Assembly: GCF_019649055.1 (NCBI RefSeq)
Contig: NW_026570529.1
Span: 1-59,166 of the forward strand
Reading direction: 5' to 3'
Length of the DNA: 59,166 nucleotides
Source of the DNA: Paramacrobiotus metropolitanus
Lineage: Eukaryota > Tardigrada > Eutardigrada > Parachela > Macrobiotidae
Positions within the stretch are counted from its first letter, which is position 1. Each line of letters opens with the position of its first letter. Under the pieces are notes generated by a model. That model was not told where the DNA came from. It ran no database searches and was given only the letters and a program-made list of their open reading frames with translations. Of the stretch, positions 24,969 to 38,000 are shown piece after piece. The translations under genes were made by a program, and so were the position numbers.

Positions 24969-27296
24969 TCAGTAACCCAATTTCCGTACCGTGTGTTCTG
25001 CCACACTCTGCGCACTATCCGCGCTTTCATCCGCCAAGGCGTCATCACCGGTATCGTTGTCCATACGAATGCCGCTAGATGCTTCTTGCTCACCGAATGC
25101 CGCCACCAGTTCTTCTGCCGGCCAGAAAACATCATCATCTCCAATTTCCTCATCATTAACGGCACAATCTGGCAAATCCACAATCCCAACTGCAGTTTAA
25201 AAAAATGTTTTCCACTGAATGCAACAAAACAGCACTCCCAACTTTTCTCAATCGGACAACAAAAGTGTACGTAATTAACTGATTTCTATCTACATTATAG
25301 ATATCACACCTTTTTCTTCATCCACAATCTCTTGAAAACTGTCATCCAAAGAAACCGACGATTCCAGCGATTCCGGTAGATATTCATCAGCACCATTACT
25401 ATCACAGACTGCATTACATAACTCGACATCCGATTTCGTTAAGGGAATATGGTCACTTCCACACACTTCTTCAACTTCTGAAAAAATTCTTGATTACACA
25501 ATAACATTACAGGAAGCCGAGAAAGTATCTGTACTTCTAGTAATACTTTGTTAAGCCTTACCGGCACCGTAGTCGGAAACCAAATACGATATGACTACTC
25601 AGTAGGTAATTACTGGCGTAATTAACAACCGTAACATACACAGTTTGACTTTCGTCAGTAACAAAACCAATTCATCAACGAAATGTCGAATTAATTAAAG
25701 TACACCCAGCAAAACGACACCGCAATGCGAAAATTCTCTCCAATAACCAATGATACTGCGCAGTCGTCTCACCTGAGCATTCGCTGGTGCCACTGCCGCG
25801 ACAACTGTCACTGTCCTCGTCCAACTGAATACCCGAATCATTCGTGTCCGGCTGCATCTCCTCCGGCTCGTCATAGTACGCCTTCTTCGGCAGTGGATAC
25901 ATGTGAAAATGGTTAATACCGCCGCGCATTTCCTTTCCCATCACGAAGTCGTGATTGCGATCGATCTGGCGCTGCAGCCGATCCGTGTCCCAACCGACCC
26001 TTTCCACTTCCCACGCAATACGTTCCCGAATGTACTGGGAATCTTTCAGCCAATCCGTATATGTTGTCTGGACGGTGTCGTCAACGTGCTTCAATTTGTA
26101 TGTCAATTCATCCACGCGGTAGGTCAACTCTTTCAGTGAGGTGGCGAAATACTCGCGGTCAGCCTTCATTACATTATATACATCCACTATGATCGAAGAT
26201 TTCAGCTCCTTCAACCAGTTGTTTTCCTGTAATCAAACTACAACTGTTATTTCAAATGGTTTTTAACTAAATAAACTGAATTAATTACTAGCAGTGGCAC
26301 TAACAGAATACGCTAAATAAAATTACACGTATCGGGTACTGTAATAGTACATTTTCTTTTACAGAATAAAGATTCGTAAGAACACACATGCTACTCGATC
26401 AACACTTGGAATAACGGGAAACGAAAAATTTTGCCGATCTGCAGGCTGTACTCGTAAATCGGTATGTCTGCTAGAATACGAATGTAGTAATTATGATAAT
26501 TATTACCATTTAAAAATATAATACATACATCAAAATCATTATTCCTGCGCTCGCTAATCATACTTATTCATAAATAATGCATCTTTAACAATTAAAACAG
26601 GCTATGATTAAAATTAATACAATAATCAAGATAGGGCTAATAATAATTAATAATTATTATTACTTATTATACTATCGCCGCTTAATATTAATTTTAAAAA
26701 CCACCCAACACAATGCCTTTACATGATTAACGAAAGGAGCCTGATGCCGATCATAACCGGAGCCAATCGCTACAGCGTTCTGAATGACAGGTTTCCGGAC
26801 GCTTTGCGGCACACCGTCTGGATTATACCGTGGTGGTCGTGGACCAGGTTTCTGGTCTTCCTTGAAAATGGCCAAGACTTTCTGGTTCGCATAGACGCAG
26901 AATTCCTCCACCTCCTTCTTGGACGGATTCTGGCAGCCATCGCGCATCTGCCCGAGGAGATTGCTGATTTGATTGCGAATTTTCTGAGCCGTCGAGGCAC
27001 GCTGGAGTAATGGTGTCGCGGGATCGGGATGGACGGCCTTTTCCAGCATCCGCTTCACTGAAACCGCTAGCATTACCACTGATTAATAAAATCCCAGCTA
27101 TCAAATACATACTGCGCTGGTAATAATCCGCCGTTGCCTCGCCGGGATGCCGCTTCACCTGCTCATCCAGTTGATCGCTATCGCAGGATGCAACAGGCGG
27201 CGCGCTCAATATCGGAGTTTTCAGGACATTCTCCGGTTGTGTTGTCAAGCTGGCTATGCTTGTATTGGTTACGTTTAACTTATAAAAGTGTGGCAT
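24969..27296 (-). CDS. Unidentified coiled-coil / acidic protein, five exons
   Basis: The exons splice in perfect phase: 27296-27113, 27066-26723, 26226-25773, 25477-25310, 25189-24969, giving 456 residues with no frame break. The order is a polar N-terminus (MPHFYKLNVTNTSIASL); a helical segment (TAQKIRNQISNLLGQMRDG, KKEVEEFCVYANQKVLAIF); a central coiled coil (LKELTYRVDELTYKLKHVDD, IRERIAWEVERVGWDTDRLQ); and a long acidic C-terminus (NDEEIGDDDVFWPAEELV). Intron 2 is about 500 bp; the others are 46-300 bp. There is no signal peptide, TM segment or catalytic motif. The overall layout (helical scaffold, acidic tail) suggests a structural or adaptor protein. I do not recognise the family. Confidence 0.7.
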
Positions 27297-28294
27297 GTCT
27301 GATATTAATAAGGTTAACTTAGGAAAAAGCGCCCAAAGCTGAAGAAATCTCTAGTCTAGACAATGCCGAAGATCGAAGAAACATGAAAATGATGCGCAAA
27401 TAATCTGTAAAATCAACAGGCTTGGCGCTTTGAGCTTTGATTCATAAGGAAAGACAGAAAAGCGGCACAGGAAAAATTGAGTCACCCATTACGTCAGCAT
27501 TTTCATATACGGGTATGTACCGGGATATTGCACCAATGCGCTCAAACTGTCCGCAGTGTCATGCAGGAAGATTTCATCGTCTTAACCTTTCTATCTCTTG
27601 AATTCTCTTCTATTCTTTCTATTTTACTGCCAATGAATCTTTCATTTTTCTATTAATATTGCTTGTTTATCACTTCTGAAAAATGTCCTGAAGAATGAAG
27701 ACAACAGAATCAAGATGCTTGACTGTTGATTTGACTGATATCAGAGTGAGATAAGCAACATGCCGTAAAATATCACTGAAATATCAAATGCAAGTGCTTT
27801 AGCATGACATAGAAGCTGTCATAGATAACAGTCGATCATGGCAGTTCATCTGCTACGGTAATGGTTGGCGTTACAGTGGACTTTCATCAACAGTTTGCAA
27901 CAGTAAGGCATCGTAATGGACTAATGAGTTGAATTCTAAACAGTTACCTAAAATATTCAAATACGAGTGCTTTCCCAGGGAATGTCCAAGCAATATGGTG
28001 GCTGCCACTTGAGAGCGGTTGGCACGTGAAGTGATTTTGCAGTAAACTGCAAGGTTGGTAAAACAGTAAACAGTTCTCTTTTTCCGCCAGTCGTTCTAGA
28101 ACTTCTTCAGGAAATTAAAAAAATTTTATCCTTTCATTTTAGTGATTTTACCCAATAGAGTTGCGATCCTAGTTAAATTTTTCCTTCTCTTGATCACTTG
28201 AAGCGATCCGGATTCAAGTAGACCAGAAGGTGGTTTTATCACTGGCAGAGTGCTGGAATTTTGGTTGTGCGATTACTGAAGAACACAGTGCACC
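27297..28294. other. Bidirectional upstream region between divergent genes
   Basis: About 1 kb separates the divergent starts of the minus-strand coiled-coil gene and the plus-strand UBXN1. It probably holds both promoters. No gene or clear TATA-centred core promoter was identified. Confidence 0.4.
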
Positions 28295-30334
28295 ATGGAT
28301 TCTGCAGATCCACTGCTGAGTTACCTTTTGGAAATGGGTTTCCCGCAAAAGAAAGCGTATGTGAGCTTCTCGGTTTATTATTGTCACACGCAGTCAGATT
28401 TCTCACAAATACGCTTTTATGCAGAGAGAAAGCGTTAGCTGCCACAGGCCACGGGAGCGTGGAAACCGCCATGGAATGGTACGCATAAATTGAAACCGCT
28501 TTAGCAGTTTATGCTGAGTCTTGCTTGTCTTGATACTTAACTCTTATGAAGTATCGTTATATTGTCATTTCATACAGGATTTTGTCGCATCCCGATGATG
28601 ATGGCGAAGAATCAGAAGGGAATACGCAGCCTGCAGGTAAATAGGTTTTTGCTCGCGCATTCAGAAAACGGTAGCATCCAGAAAATCTCAATACCGGAAA
28701 TTTTTTATCTATATTTAATTCATTATTTGGATTATTAAATTAAAATTGATTATTATTCATCTAGTAACCGGGGTTATGATTTTTGCTTAAAATGGTGGCA
28801 GGGTCCAAGAAAATCTCGATGTTAGAAAATTTTTTGAGCATTTGAATCCCGAATTTCAAATTTTTAAACATTGATTATTAATTATATAGATACTCGTACA
28901 AGTAGTAAACTGTATATGTGCGGCTTTCGGGGTGGTAGAATGAGTAGATTATCTTTTTAATTATTCTTATCTTCCAGGAGATTCTGCTCCTACGATGAAG
29001 CTGCCTTTAACCGAAGCCGAGTTGGAAGAGCAAGCGCGCAAGCTGGAAGAGCGTCGCGTGCAGCGCCGTGCGGAAGTGGCTGAGCAAGAGCGCAAAGATG
29101 AGATTGAACGGGAAAAAGCCCGCCGCGTCAGCGGTCGGGAGATCCTGGATGCCAAAGAGAAAGCCGCCCAGGTGGAGATGATGCGTATTGCTGAAGAGCG
29201 GCGTCGTGAGAAGATGGAGGATAAAAAGGCCAAAGAGAAGATTAAAGCGCTGATTGAGGAAGATCGCCGCAACCGGGATAAGGAGCGTGAAGTGAGTTTT
29301 CCATTGTTTTTCCTATACTGTGTGCAGTAGTTGTATTATTGCTACAGCAACCACTGTCGGCGAATGTCCCATCCGTTACTCCCACGCCGTTCTCCACTCC
29401 GACCAATTCGTCAGCCAATCTGGATCAGAATGCGAAAACCCGCATTCAGGTAAAGATTAAAATAGAAAAAAGCCACTTTCGATTAAAATGAAAATATTTT
29501 GTTTTATTCAGGTACTGTACGTTTTTAATTTTGACCGAAGTTTTAAAACGCTAGCTTTGCAGATGGAATGTAACATTGTCGTTATGTGCACCGCTAGCGA
29601 ACATGCGAAAGAATCAAAGGTTTATTTTGCGGAAATGGTTTTTTCATTTTGCGGTTGTTAAGAAAAGTTGAGCCTGAATAGTTATGATACTTTAATCAAT
29701 TAAAAAATCACATGCACCAGGTTTGAATTTGGTACAGTAGAATTTTATTTTCTCGCTTTTCTGCTATCCAGATTCGTATGTTTGACGGGAAACCACTGGT
29801 ACAGTCCTTCGGCATCAATGAGCCACTGAGCGCTGTCAGACTTTACGCCGAACTCAACCGTCAGGATGGTGAGATTGGCCCGTTCGGCATGATGACCAAC
29901 TTTCCAAAGAAAGAATTTACCGAAGATGATATGCAGGCACCGTTATTCTCCCTGGGTGAGTCATCTCATGCATTATGCATGCTTAAGTAAAACGCTTCAG
30001 ATCGATATCCCGAAATCGATTGTAAATAATCAGAATTCGATGTACTGCATTTGCGCCTCATTAGTTCAGTGTTTTCATTTCTGTTGGCTTCTTGAAAGTG
30101 AAATTTGCCTTTTAATTAGTTGTTATGTTTTTACTTTTAACTTTACATTGGGCGTTATATTGTTACAGAAAAATTATTTGTACTACTGGTTGGTCAGATC
30201 GTGCTTGCAGTACGAGCTCAATGAAAATGAATGTATTCTTACTTCACGATTTTTACGAGTGATTTGTTCGTATAGGTCTCGTTCCTTCCGCCACTCTGAT
30301 TGCCACACGGAAGCCATCATCATTAAATTATTGA
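28295..30334 (+). CDS. UBXN1: UBX domain-containing protein 1 (SAKS1), UBA + coiled coil + UBX
   Basis: UBXN1 binds ubiquitin through an N-terminal UBA domain and the p97/VCP ATPase through a C-terminal UBX domain, acting in protein quality control. Exons: 28295-28356, 28425-28478, 28578-28636, 28978-29291, 29348-29449, 29772-29955, 30276-30334, for 277 residues and no frame break. UBA: SYLLEMGFPQKKAEKALAAT, GSVETAMEWILSHPDDD. Central basic/acidic coiled coil: EEQARKLEERRVQRRAEVAE. Then a Pro/Thr/Ser linker (PSVTPTPFSTPTNSSANL). UBX: IRMFDGKPLVQSFG, VRLYAELN, MTNFPKKEFTEDD, ending LVPSATLIATRKPSSLNY. The domain order and length match UBXN1 (about 300 aa) throughout. The start codon is the first ATG and sits directly before UBA. 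Confidence 0.92.
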
Positions 30335-32051
30335 TTTACGAATTTGACAGTATAATTGTACGGTCTTTCCTTTCCTTTGTAAAATCTTCGGTTATCATGT
30401 ACGAGTATTTACAGAATATTACATGGTTCAGTTTAGTTACGATTTTTGTTTGATTTTCGAGCACGAATGGTCTTGAAGTTTACTTTATTTATGATTTACG
30501 AACTAATAATTATTTCCACAATTCCTGGTTTATTTCTAATAGCGGAATGAGTTTGTGCTCGTTCAAATGGTGCTGCGACAAATATCTGGGATCTGAAGAG
30601 ATAAACATTTTCCGTGCGGGGCCCGTTTCAGAACTTTAATCAGTACAGGAGGTGTTATTCGGACACCTGGTTGACCCTGATTTATCCGGATGGCATCGCT
30701 GTTCAATTTCGGGATAAAAACATGTTACTCTGGAGTCTTTCGGCCAGTGCACCAACGGATGAAGACATGCAAAATGTGCACTGTATAATTTTTTAAAATA
30801 CTTGCCCACATCGCTGAAGATATTGCGAATTTGTACGCTAAAAATTATACCAAAAATAATGGAATTTTCGTGGAAAAGAACGACAGCAACGTGGGAAACA
30901 ACAAGTACCACATTATCGGAATTCTGTTTTACCGTATTTTTTGCTTCCAGAATATGATTACAACAATATGTTAAATACTATAAAATATAAACAGTTTTAA
31001 ATTTAACTTTATGAAAGAATGTGTACATATCTGTTCTGGCAAGTACTAATTAATTGTAACTGGAGGAAATTTAATTCGCTTGAGATTTTTCCCGAACGTG
31101 GAAATCAGAATTTACTTGGAGAGAATTATTCAAATTTACACCTTCACATAAAGCAGATTTTACTTTCAGTTGTAAACTACGGGTAGCAGAAACGATACGT
31201 CCAGTATTTTACTAGTTTACATTTTGCATAGTCAATAATTTTTCCAAGCCGGTCGGGCAGTGGACAATGGCTACATATACTGAAAAAATACAGCATATTT
31301 TCGCTAGCATAGATCACCTCCCAAAAAGTTCCTCCAGGAATATTATCGCATGGAGGCGGTTCCTTTCCGGTTTTCGAATGGGTGCTGGTGGTCAGCATGC
31401 CCTAAAATAACATCCTCAAATTACGCAAACAATTTAATTGTGGTAAAATAAGCACACAGTATACTGCGCACTTGTTTTGATAGGCGCTTTACGTGCCACG
31501 CCGATACTGCGCAACGTCACCAGTTCCCTGTATACACCCAATCGCGAACAAATACACACGTACGGGCAGCTTGGCTGTCTGATCCGTTCGACTTCGAATC
31601 GCTTCGTTTTTCCCTCGTTTGAACTTCCAGTCGGCCCCAGTGTCATGTGCAACTTCAACCGGGGCTTGTTTGAGCTGGAAAATTCTGCCGACTTTTCTGA
31701 CGCCATTTTGCTGTCCTGACAAGTCGCCACGCATTATAACCGCCTTTATCGAGAGTACTAATATTTTAAACCGCAATAATAATTTTCCCGTTTACTGCAC
31801 CGATTTTCAACACTTAGTAACGGTGTTGGGCAGGCAGTTTTTCTTCCCTTACAACAGCCGTTGGTGGGGGCTTACACGCGGACCGTTGGCAACCGAGTGG
31901 GAAGATCGCGAAACAGCATAACGACTGAAACGATTCCGTATGCCATTCTAATTCTCCCATTTTTCGTTCCCCGTTATTCTAATATTGCAATATGTGAATA
32001 ACGTGATTTTCCGGTTAGACGCAGGACACAGCGTGTCCACTCCACGCGATA
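30335..32051. other. Region with possible unresolved exons between UBXN1 and Myb
   Basis: Two plus-strand segments look coding. One is 30611-30780 (acceptor GTTTCAG; DTWLTLIYPDGIAVQFRDKN). The other is 31487-31719 (acceptor TTTTGATAG; SSLYTPNREQIHTYGQLGC, FPSFELPVGPSVMCNFNRGL, stop 31717-31719). A minus-strand frame at 31250-31400 (KTGKEPPPCDNIPGGTFWEV) competes. I could not join these into one model or name a family. They may be a small gene or remnants of one. Confidence 0.3.
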
Positions 32052-35000
32052 ATGGAAGACGATCGTGCGCTGTTGAAAGTACCGTCCGCCCGCAAAGCCG
32101 TCCGCGCACAGCCCGCAGCCAGTGAGAAGCGGTACTTCAACTCCCGAGTCATGGTCAAAGGCAACTGGACGCGGGAGGAGGATGCGTTGTTGGTGCAGCT
32201 GGTGCAGGACGCCCGCTCCGCTGGCCACGCGGAGACCGACCCCGATGCCTCCGGACCGCGTGTGACGCACTGGGCGGAAATCGCCAAGAACCTGCCTGGC
32301 CGTGTCGGGAAGCAGTGCCGCGAAAGGTATGTGCTGTGAAATGTTTGTCTGCAGTTTGTTGGTTCATGGGCGCTACGGGAGTATGTTGTTTCGAAATCGA
32401 AAACAATGTTAAAACTCACTGTTAATAAGCCGTTACAGTTAATGCAGTGATTTGTCATATTTCTTTATCGATTTTTATACAGAATATATTGCTCCCGACT
32501 AAGTGAAGATGCTTGAAAATTATACTTAAAAATAAAAATTTTTTTGAACGTTTTTTATACTTACGTGCACGATTTTTCAATTTCGAACGTTTCTTTTAAT
32601 TTTGACGATTTGGTTTTCTGTAGTAGTATTATTGACAGTTTAAACTGGCATGGAACGACATCTCTTTTGCGGCGGCTTTTCTGAATTTGAAAACATTTAT
32701 AATAAACGTCTGTTATCAAGAATTTTGCAAATTAATCTGGGTTCTTCATTGTTTTGGTGTAAAGCATGCCAGGTGGATGCTCCGCGCAGGCTTGTCCAAC
32801 ATGTTTCGAACAACGTTCCCGGCTTCCACATGCCGTGTGCTGATATGCACGCGTGTGTGATTACGTAAGCGGCGGTATGCGCATTTCACATGTAGTCAGT
32901 GTAGTGCAGCGGTATTCGTGATTCTCGCCGAGACTGCAGACTGGCAGTGTGTCATTTTGACGTCACTTACAAACAGGGATTTTGGAGTGCGCCAACAGGG
33001 AATTATGCATTCGCTCTGTTTCTGTTCGTGTGCTAAAATTTTCGAGGCGGTAATCCAATACCGTGGCCACAGCATTAACGCTAAATTTAACATTACGGCA
33101 AACATGTTTATCACACATTTTTTCCTCGTTTGCAGATAATGCTTTTCTGAATATTTTCATGTATCTGTCTAATTAACCAACAACATAGTTTGCGAACGCA
33201 CGCTGTTAAAAAAAGTGCCGGAATAAGCACTTGTTGTTATGGGCCTACGATGACCTCCTGGCGCACCGTAGGGCGGTGGAGGCACACGCGTTCTTCCCTC
33301 GTATGGGGAACAACGTTCCCCATTGGCTGTGATAATTTAACATCACAACCACAGAAATTATGAAATACCGAATACGCGGCTCGATTATGCTAAAATATTT
33401 AGTAGCGTTTAATTAGTAGCACTTAAATTCATATCGCTTTGCTGTTAAAAAATTTAGTAGCACCTAGATAAATCATTGCACTGCTATAAAATATTATTAG
33501 CACCTATTTAGTAGCACCTAGACATGACCTACATCGCATTACTGTACCGCGTGCGATGACAAAGTGCCGCTCGTGGCAAAATTCAAACGGATACGAAAAT
33601 TCGAATTCCGCCCCCACCTCGACCGGCATTTTCAATTCATTTTGGCCTGCCGTATCAGACTGCTTCGACAGCCGTGCGATTTGTAGCGTCATAATTGAAC
33701 GTTCTTGGACTGTCAAAAACTATCAGCTGTCACGCGACTGACAAATTTTCGTAGTACTTTGAAAACATATCGTTCGTTCGCGCTGTAGTTTTTGTTTACC
33801 GTTTTTAAACACGGTTTTATCTACTTGAATAATTAAAAACTTAATTGTCGGACGGTGCCATGAAGTCGTCCCGTTTCTCATCTGCAGGTATTGTGCAAAA
33901 TTATTTGTAGAGTTTTGTGAGAGACTTCGTGAAGGTTCGTGAAGGTTGCTGTGATACGGTACCATGCCAGCCTAGGCTGAACTTTTTATCTTTGGGCAAA
34001 TCTGGGTTTTGTACAGGTAGCTTCGACGTGTTGGATGATAAGGATATGGAAAGCGAATTTGGTTGGCCCGAAGATGCCAAAAGAAGTGGAAAGGAGCCAG
34101 AAAGTCGCGGAACCCCGCTAAGTGGAGAACCACGAGCAGACTGGAGTAAGTGGTACCGCTGATAAATTCGGTTTTTCCGTGCACTTGTAACTTAGCTTCC
34201 AGTTTCGAGCAAACTAATTTTATTTAGGTAATGGCATTTGTCGTACTTTGTCAATGTGCACTCTCGGAGGAAATTCGAATTTTGGAGGGTTTGAAGGAGC
34301 TCCTTCGATGCGCACGTCGCTGCGCTCCATGTTGGCATTGGAGAACAACCCTGATCCATCAAAGGGATCTGGCTCCGTGGTTTCGGTGCGGGCTGAGCAT
34401 TCAGGTATTTATTGTTATATTTTTATTAAAATTTTAACACTGTACCGATGTAGTGTTGTCTATTTCTGTTTAACTTTGTCAGATGCAGGTTTGAAAATTG
34501 AGGATCAAAATAAGCTGAAGCCTCAGGAGTTGGAGCGCGGAATTCCGCTAAGTGGAGAACCACGAGCGCTGTGGAGAGGTTGGTTCAGCTATGTTCATTT
34601 AAGTCAATTTTTAAATTTTTTATAAACACGCTGTTCATTGTTTCCATTTCCTTTGGCTAGGTCGCGGTATTCCGCGTTCGGCGTCTTTGTGCACGGTCGG
34701 TGGCGTTGTTTCCAATTTGACAGGGGCTTCGGTGCAGGTTATTCACGGTGATCAGTCAGGCCCAGCTCAACCCGTGGCATTGATTGGAAATCCTCGAGCG
34801 GCTCAGTCAGGAGTACGTATACAGTTTTGTTTTGCACATTATAAATTGTTCCTGTTGGCATTAGACGCTGCCACAGAAACCCTTGTGATTAAGCCAAGTG
34901 ATATCAGCAGTGGAGCTGGCACTTCGGGGAATTCCCCTAGCGGATTTCCGCGAGAAGGTGAAATCTGGTGCTACCGCTGCCATAAAAATGGACACCGTCA

Positions 35001-38000
35001 GTCTCAGTGCCGAAACAAGCCAGCTGCAGCCGTCGTTGCTCGAAGCCAAGCCCGTCTTCGCAATTTGGGGCTGTTTTATGAAGCAGAGGCGCGGGAAACA
35101 GAACGCATTCGCCAGAATCGACGTCTGGAAGACCGAGAGATGCGTTTCCGTCACCAGGATGAAAAGGCACAATTGGAAAGAGACCACGAGGTAGAGAAAA
35201 TGGAACTGGAAGAACGACGACTTCAAGAAGACCGTAACCGTCAAGATCGGGAGAAAGAGCGCCATCGTAATTTTGTGAACCGCGGTTAGTGTGTCTGGTT
35301 GCTTTCTTTTATGGGACTCTCTTCACTACTGGATAGACCTCGAGATAATTCGGTTTGTGTTACCGCAGTATTTTTGTACAGATCTGTAATGATTCACTTA
35401 TATTTCTTTTATTTTCTTGACACTGTCAAATAGTATTTCACATTTGGCACCACCTTAATTCTTGATCGCTTTGAACGCACGTATCGACGTATTAAAAACA
35501 AAACATCAGCAAGCAGAATAATGCCAAGGCGAAACCTTCCATAACTGGAGACATTATTGAAAGCTATAGAGACAATTACGTCTATGGAGACAAGCTATAG
35601 ACGTATTAAAATACAAATTTTTTAGAAAAAAAATGTAAATTCCTCCATGCCGAAAAAGATTAACTTCGTGTCCAGTTGTTGCGTACTTGCAAAATTATTC
35701 CGTGAACTGTGCGATCCGCGTTCAGCTTCTCCATTTCTCGAATAAGCTACAAATTTCAGTCAAGTCAGCAAGTACGGCAACTCATGCCGGCATATCAGCG
35801 TTGCTATTTTCCTGTCTCGTTTTGATATTTCAAATTCATACAGTAATACGTTAACTGTACGAGTAAGTATTTATCGTTTCACAAGGGTGTTTAGCAAACC
35901 TTTTGGAGAATTCACTTAATTATGGTTCAGTTTCATATTTTTAAGCGATTACTACTGCCGCATGCATACTTTTTCATGAACAAGAAACTATAAGAGAGTC
36001 AATACATAATTATTTTTACCTGATAGTGGAAGCAATCCCGATGCCAGTACATATTCATTGCCTTCAGTTTGTCTCCCAAGATCGGCTCCTTGCACGAAGC
36101 ACAACCAGGTGCAATGCGTTCGCGATAACACTTTTCACACAGCGGCAGATCGTTGGCCCATTGAAATTGTCCAGTAATATTGTTGTTGCAGTGTCCACAG
36201 CTCAAGCAACCGGTATGCCATTCGCGTCCCAAAACCGCCACGCTCACTGATGGCTAAAAACGAAAACAGGTAAGTCAAATTTTGTATATAGATAACCGTA
36301 CAGTGCAGTGTACATAGAAGTATACGTAAACTGCTCACACCAGTATAGTCATCAGTTATCAGCTTACCTCGGTCAAGCGCAGCTTCTCACCGCATCCGTA
36401 GCATTCACCGGAATGCGCACTATCAAAGCAGTTACGATGGAAATGTCGTCCTTTGGCGTGCACATGATCCCCATCGGCAATCGGTTCAATGCACCCCGAG
36501 CAGCCATTCCCCTGGACATTGGTGCGCAAATTGCTCTGCCGGTGGATCGGCTGACCGATATCGTTGCACTGACCCTGATGGCCTACCCGTTCACCCGTAT
36601 AGTTCATCTCGCCTTCGCGGACGAACGTTCCCGTGTCGCCGCCATGGTGGATGGTGGTCGTCTGCTCACGATAATCCCGCACCTCCTTCGAGTTAGGATT
36701 ACCGGCGTCTTAGCGCGCACCATGGTCTCCGTATGCCGGCTGCCGTCGGGACGCTCTTCGCGCACCACCGTCTCGCTGATGCGCTCCCGCTCTTGATTAT
36801 CCGCGTCATATGTTTCTTGTGACATTTGTTGCAGATTGGAACATCGTTGCGCATATGGAATTCCTTCGGCAGATCACCACCACATTTGCCGCAGCGGAAA
36901 CAGTTCTGATTTAACTCGGTCACCGGCTGCAATACAGTAAACTTAGCTAGGCCGTTACAAAAATTTGCTAGGTAATTAATCAATTGCCGAATGTGAAGAC
37001 ATATTCAAAAACACTCCAGATCAGATAAAGCGTGCACAAAATCGAATCCAGATGTATCACGAATGTGATTTTCCGTTAAAGATTTTCCGTGCCACACTTC
37101 TTCCTCCGCTGGATGCTGGGGAACAAATACAGCAAATAAAGCATGCAAATAATAAGAAGGAATTCAGTAGAGTAATTATTATCAGAAAACTGCATTCGTG
37201 ATATAACTGATATTCATAAAGATTCTACAACGTAGTGTAAAAGGCTTCAAAGCCATAAACAGGTTAAAATAACTACCAAATCAGTCTTACCTGTACTCGG
37301 AAGGGGACATCGAGTGCAATACTAGCAGACAATCCGGTTCAGTAATTCCACACAAATACTGAAAATTGGAATTTTGGCGGAAAACATATGGAACAGCGTC
37401 GAACGTTTGAGACTGTATTTCTTTCCACTAACGCGCCCGGATTACGCAGCAACCGGTGTAATTAAGTATTAGTGCTGAAAGTGCGTTAAATTACAATTTA
37501 TACTGCACACAAATACAATTATTTCAGTACTTGCACACCATTAGGGTAAAAAAGCACGGTTAAAATTCAAGCAGCTTTTTCTTTATCCATCTACTCATGA
37601 ACTCACCGTAATGGTAGCCACTAGCCGAATCGTCGCAGACGAGACACTACCGCTTCCGTGAGACCTCTTCTGAAAAGCCAACTTCCTCCCCATGAAAACT
37701 TCCCTGTAGACTGGAGTTACTGCCTTCATCTTTACCCTGCACATTACTCCCGTGTCCCTCCATATCCTCATCACTCACTCCGCGCATGAGCTTTGGCTGT
37801 ACTCCGGATCGCGACCAGGACGCCGCTGCTGGATGTTGGCTATGCGTTCCGGCCCGCGTGCGACTGGCTACTCCATTCCCGTCATCCGGCGCACTGGAAG
37901 TGGATCCCGTTGAACACTCCATCCACGGCATGCCCACTGGCCGTGTTAACCGCTAAAGAAGCATCTGGAAGGCCTGAGCATCTGCTGATTCGAGCGGTAA

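Noticed and set aside
30636-30911. Minus-strand 91-codon frame
   Set aside because: The opposite strand has a more protein-like frame with a splice acceptor; neither is strong.
34861-35265. 134-codon minus-strand frame
   Set aside because: Antisense to the zinc-knuckle/coiled-coil exon; Phe/Leu-rich because it mirrors Lys/Glu codons.
36308-36796. 162-codon plus-strand frame
   Set aside because: Antisense to LIM exons whose cysteine/histidine pattern is unmistakable.
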